A stretch of DNA of 42,606 bases, taken from contig CAUQMH010000004.1 in assembly GCA_963519075.1 (NCBI GenBank), forward strand, positions 1 through 42,606. Reading direction: 5' to 3'. Positions 40,663-42,606 of this stretch are shown in pieces. Made by a program: the position numbers and the translations under genes. The DNA comes from JABCPE02 sp963519075. GTDB taxonomy: Bacteria > Bacteroidota > Bacteroidia > Flavobacteriales > Weeksellaceae. The notes under the pieces were generated by a model. The model saw nothing but the letters and a program-made list of their open reading frames with translations, did no database searches and was not told the origin of the DNA. Positions within the stretch are counted from its first letter, which is position 1; each line of letters starts with the position of its first letter.

Positions 40663-41310
40663 TTATTTCTTTCTGATGAGATTTATTCCATCTCGCAAAG
40701 GTAGTATAAGATTTTCAAAATCATCATCTTTGGAGACTATTTCGTTTAGTTCTTTTATTTTTTTGGTCATTTTGCTCTTCGGATTTTCCTCTAAAACTTT
40801 ACCATACCAAAGGACATTATCAAACAGCACCACTCCGCCGCTTCTAAGTCTGGGTTTTATCAAATTGAGATAATCCACATACGCCGCCTTATTCCCATCT
40901 ATAAAAACCAAATCATACATTTCATCCGTGTTTTGGAGAAATTCTCTTCCATCTTGAAGACAAAAATTTATTTTCTCTGCAAAATCACTTTCCGCAAAAT
41001 ATTTCTTCGGCAGATAGGACAATTCTTCATTGATATCCAGCGTCGTGATTCTCCCATTCTCAACCAATCCCTCAGCCAGACAAAGCGTGGCATAGCCCGT
41101 GAAAGTCCCTATTTCTAAAACATTTTTAGGCGACAAAAGTTTAGAAATAATCGCCAAAAAACGCCCCTGCTGTTTCCCTGAAATCATATGCGGCTGCTCT
41201 GTCACACGATAGGTTTCCTCTCTCAATCTTGCCAAAATTTCTGGTTCCTGAGAGCAGTATTTTTCCAAATAATCATCCATTTCTGGACTCAATTCACTAA
41301 AAAAACTCAT
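40663..41310 (-). CDS. O-methyltransferase, class I SAM-dependent
   Basis: The 215-aa protein belongs to the CCoAOMT-like family 3: SAM-binding VLEIGTFTGYATLCLAEGL, TLDINEE, the CLQDGREFL segment, DLVFIDGNKAAYVDYLNLI with the acidic metal ligand, and VVLFDNVLWYGKV. Members methylate small catechol-type substrates or tRNA (TrmR) with a divalent metal; the substrate here is unknown. It is the first gene of the run into NlpC and waaA, with a -7 box 20 bp upstream. Confidence 0.9.
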   Translation of the reverse strand: MSFFSELSPEMDDYLEKYCSQEPEILARLREETYRVTEQPHMISGKQQGRFLAIISKLLSPKNVLEIGTFTGYATLCLAEGLVENGRITTLDINEELSYLPKKYFAESDFAEKINFCLQDGREFLQNTDEMYDLVFIDGNKAAYVDYLNLIKPRLRSGGVVLFDNVLWYGKVLEENPKSKMTKKIKELNEIVSKDDDFENLILPLRDGINLIRKK

Positions 41311-41330
41311 TCCTCTAATGATTTATGTGT

Positions 41331-41338
41331 CAAAAATA
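41331..41338 (-). promoter_or_regulatory. -7 box for the O-methyltransferase operon
   Basis: CAAAAATA reads TATTTTTG on the minus strand, 20 bp before the ATG at 41310, directly behind the terminator of the OmpA gene. Confidence 0.5.
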
Positions 41339-41339
41339 A

Positions 41340-41367
41340 AAAAACCTTAGAGATTTCTAAGGTTTTT
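41340..41367 (-). terminator. Terminator after the OmpA-like gene
   Basis: A perfect 12-bp stem (41340-41351 and 41356-41367) with a GATT loop is followed on the minus strand by a T-rich run, 16 bp behind the ompA-like stop codon. Confidence 0.85.
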
Positions 41368-41383
41368 CTGAATTTTAATTTCA

Positions 41384-42220
41384 CTATTTTTTCACAGGAG
41401 CTACATCCATAAGCTGCATAAATTCCTCCAGCTTCGGCATGATGATAATCTCCGTTCTTCTGTTTTCTGCTCTACCAGAAACACTCATATTAGTAGATTT
41501 AGGGTTATATTCACTTCTACCACCAGCTGTTATTCTAGATGGATTTACCCCAAATTTAGTTTGTAGAATTTTCGCTATCGCAGTCGCTCTAAGAGCTGAT
41601 AGATCCCAGTTGTCTCTTGGTAAGTTAGATGAATTTAGCGGCACATTATCCGTATTTCCTTCTATCAGCACTGAGTATTTATCGTAGTCGTTGATTACTT
41701 TTGCTACTTTTCCTAGCACTTCTTGCGCAGCAGGAAGAACATTGTAATCTCCTGTTTTGTAAAGCATTTTATCAGAAAGTGAAATCATCACCACTCCTTT
41801 CAATACTTTTACTTCTACATCTTTATCAGCTACATTGTCCAGTGAACGCTTCATTTTATTAGATAAAGCCAAATTCAAACTGTCATTTCTAAATTTAGCA
41901 TTTGTAAGCTGTTTGATATAAGCATTAGAAGCATTGATTTCTCCTACCAGTTTATCGATATTAGAAGATGATTTACCTGTATTAGACAAACATGCATCTA
42001 GAGAAGATTTTAGAGATGCACTTTGTTCTTTTAGCAAATTATTTTCGCTAAGCAAACCTGCATTTTTAGCCTTTAAATCTTGGATTTCTCTCTGTCTTTC
42101 AGCTACATTTTCTATTGCTTGTTTATAGTTGCTATTAAGTATATCGTACTGTTTTTTACTAACACAAGATGTCGCTGTAAGTGCCACCGCACTGATGACA
42201 AACATTTTCATTAATTTCAT
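41384..42220 (-). CDS. OmpA-family peptidoglycan-binding lipoprotein
   Basis: The 278-aa protein has a lipoprotein signal ending TATSC (Cys19), a coiled-coil stalk (about 25-120, with ENVAERQREIQDLKAKNAGL) and a C-terminal OmpA/MotB domain: VLIEGNTDNVPLNSSNLPRD, WDLSALRATAIAKILQTKFG, and SVSGRAENRRTEIIIMPKLE, with the Asp and Arg that grip diaminopimelate. It tethers the outer membrane to peptidoglycan from the lipid-anchored side. It is a single-gene unit with a clear -7 box and terminator, divergent from tilS with a 99-bp gap. Confidence 0.95.
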   Translation of the reverse strand: MKLMKMFVISAVALTATSCVSKKQYDILNSNYKQAIENVAERQREIQDLKAKNAGLLSENNLLKEQSASLKSSLDACLSNTGKSSSNIDKLVGEINASNAYIKQLTNAKFRNDSLNLALSNKMKRSLDNVADKDVEVKVLKGVVMISLSDKMLYKTGDYNVLPAAQEVLGKVAKVINDYDKYSVLIEGNTDNVPLNSSNLPRDNWDLSALRATAIAKILQTKFGVNPSRITAGGRSEYNPKSTNMSVSGRAENRRTEIIIMPKLEEFMQLMDVAPVKK

Positions 42221-42248
42221 ATCATCAAAATATTTAAATTACGCTGCC

Positions 42249-42256
42249 CAAAGGTA
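42249..42256 (-). promoter_or_regulatory. -7 box for the OmpA-like gene
   Basis: CAAAGGTA reads TACCTTTG on the minus strand (TAnnTTTG), 28 bp before the ATG at 42220. Confidence 0.55.
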
Positions 42257-42307
42257 ACAATTTTATTTGATATAACGGACTTTATCTCTATTTATTGTTA
42301 TTTTTAT

Positions 42308-42315
42308 TACTTTTG
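42308..42315 (+). promoter_or_regulatory. -7 box for tilS
   Basis: TACTTTTG matches TAnnTTTG and ends 4 bp before the ATG at 42320, predicting a start of transcription at or beside the start codon. Confidence 0.5.
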
Positions 42316-42319
42316 TCTT

Positions 42320-42606
42320 ATGCTTAGTTTTGATTCTTTTAATGAAGAAATAAACAAAATCACTAGAGATTTTACACAAAAGAAAATCCTCCTCGCGGTG
42401 AGTGGAGGTGCTGATTCTATGGTCATGCTTGACCTTTTCCGAAAGAGAAGTGCAGAACAGGGTGATTTTATAATTTCAGCGGCACATATCAACTACAAGT
42501 TGCGCGGAAAAGACTCTGATTTAGACCAAAAATTAGTAGAAGACTACTGCGAAAAACATAAAATTCCGCTGTTTATTTATTCCGTTTCAGAAAAGGACAA
42601 CAAGCC
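42320..42606 (+). CDS. tilS: tRNA(Ile)-lysidine synthetase, partial (C-terminus beyond the right edge)
   Basis: TilS adds lysine to cytidine 34 of tRNA-Ile(CAU) so that it reads AUA instead of AUG. The first ~95 residues are present: a short helical start (MLSFDSFNEEINKI), the N-type ATP-pyrophosphatase motif LLAVSGGADSMVMLDL, and AAHINYKLRGKDSDLDQKLV, the conserved H-x-N/D-x-x-L-R segment. The rest lies outside the window. The ATG at 42320 is chosen because the -7 box ends 4 bp before it, so no longer form is possible. Confidence 0.93.
   Translation, partial: MLSFDSFNEEINKITRDFTQKKILLAVSGGADSMVMLDLFRKRSAEQGDFIISAAHINYKLRGKDSDLDQKLVEDYCEKHKIPLFIYSVSEKDNK

Noticed and set aside
1..42606. CRISPR arrays, tRNA genes or insertion sequences
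   Set aside because: No regularly spaced repeats, tRNA-like cloverleaf sequences, transposase motifs or terminal inverted repeats were found on reading the window.

Overview
This window is an ordinary-looking chromosomal stretch from an AT-rich member of the Bacteroidota, most likely class Flavobacteriia, family Weeksellaceae (Chryseobacterium/Riemerella/Bergeyella-like; genus not certain). The evidence is the gene content (DUF3078 protein, bactofilin plus M23 peptidase, LUD-cdsA-psd cluster, LemA/TPM operon, 'VGINT' surface protein), secretion signals that often end in SAQ or a lipobox, and many intergenic TAnnTTTG boxes, the Bacteroidota -7 promoter element. No rRNA, tRNA, CRISPR, transposase or prophage gene was seen, and no stretch longer than about 300 bp lacks a gene.

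Layout. 1-4.1 kb (minus): a secreted 'VGINT' protein cut by the left edge, an unknown 290-aa protein, dprA and mnmA. 4.2-8.7 kb (minus): a run reading membrane protein, M1 aminopeptidase, coaX, lipoprotein, small membrane protein. A displaced copy of the coaX 3' end lies behind the lipoprotein gene, marking an insertion scar. 8.7-10.3 kb (plus): pabB-pabC for 4-aminobenzoate. 10.3-12.7 kb: a lipocalin-like lipoprotein, tadA and a polytopic GT-C-like membrane protein. 12.8-19.1 kb (plus): an RND efflux operon (tetR-tolC-MFP-RND) whose TetR repressor gene is broken by a frameshift at a (TA)4 tract. 19.2-21.0 kb: lptF/G-type permease converging stop-to-stop with birA. 21.0-25.9 kb (plus): rsfS-ftsH, then LUD-cdsA-psd. 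25.9-31.6 kb (minus): nrnA, an unknown possibly HEPN-like protein, lepA, an ECF sigma/anti-sigma/His-rich periplasmic protein module, and rpmH. 31.7-34.1 kb (minus): a small membrane protein, DUF3078 protein, and a tandem pair of TonB-C-like secreted proteins duplicated together with promoter and terminator. 34.3-35.4 kb (plus): prfA. 35.4-42.2 kb (minus): bactofilin/M23, TPM-TPM-LemA, waaA-NlpC-O-methyltransferase, OmpA-like lipoprotein. The right edge cuts tilS (plus).

Functionally the window is dominated by translation and RNA housekeeping (mnmA, tadA, tilS, prfA, lepA, rsfS, rpmH, nrnA), envelope biogenesis (lpt permease, waaA, cdsA, psd, M23/bactofilin, OmpA, NlpC) and cofactor synthesis (coaX, pabBC, birA). 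The points most worth a second look are the coaX scar, the slipped tetR, the tandem TonB-C transcription units, the His-rich ECF module and the two unrecognised accessory genes (882-1754 and 26952-27773). I do not see a clear multi-gene defence or mobile system.
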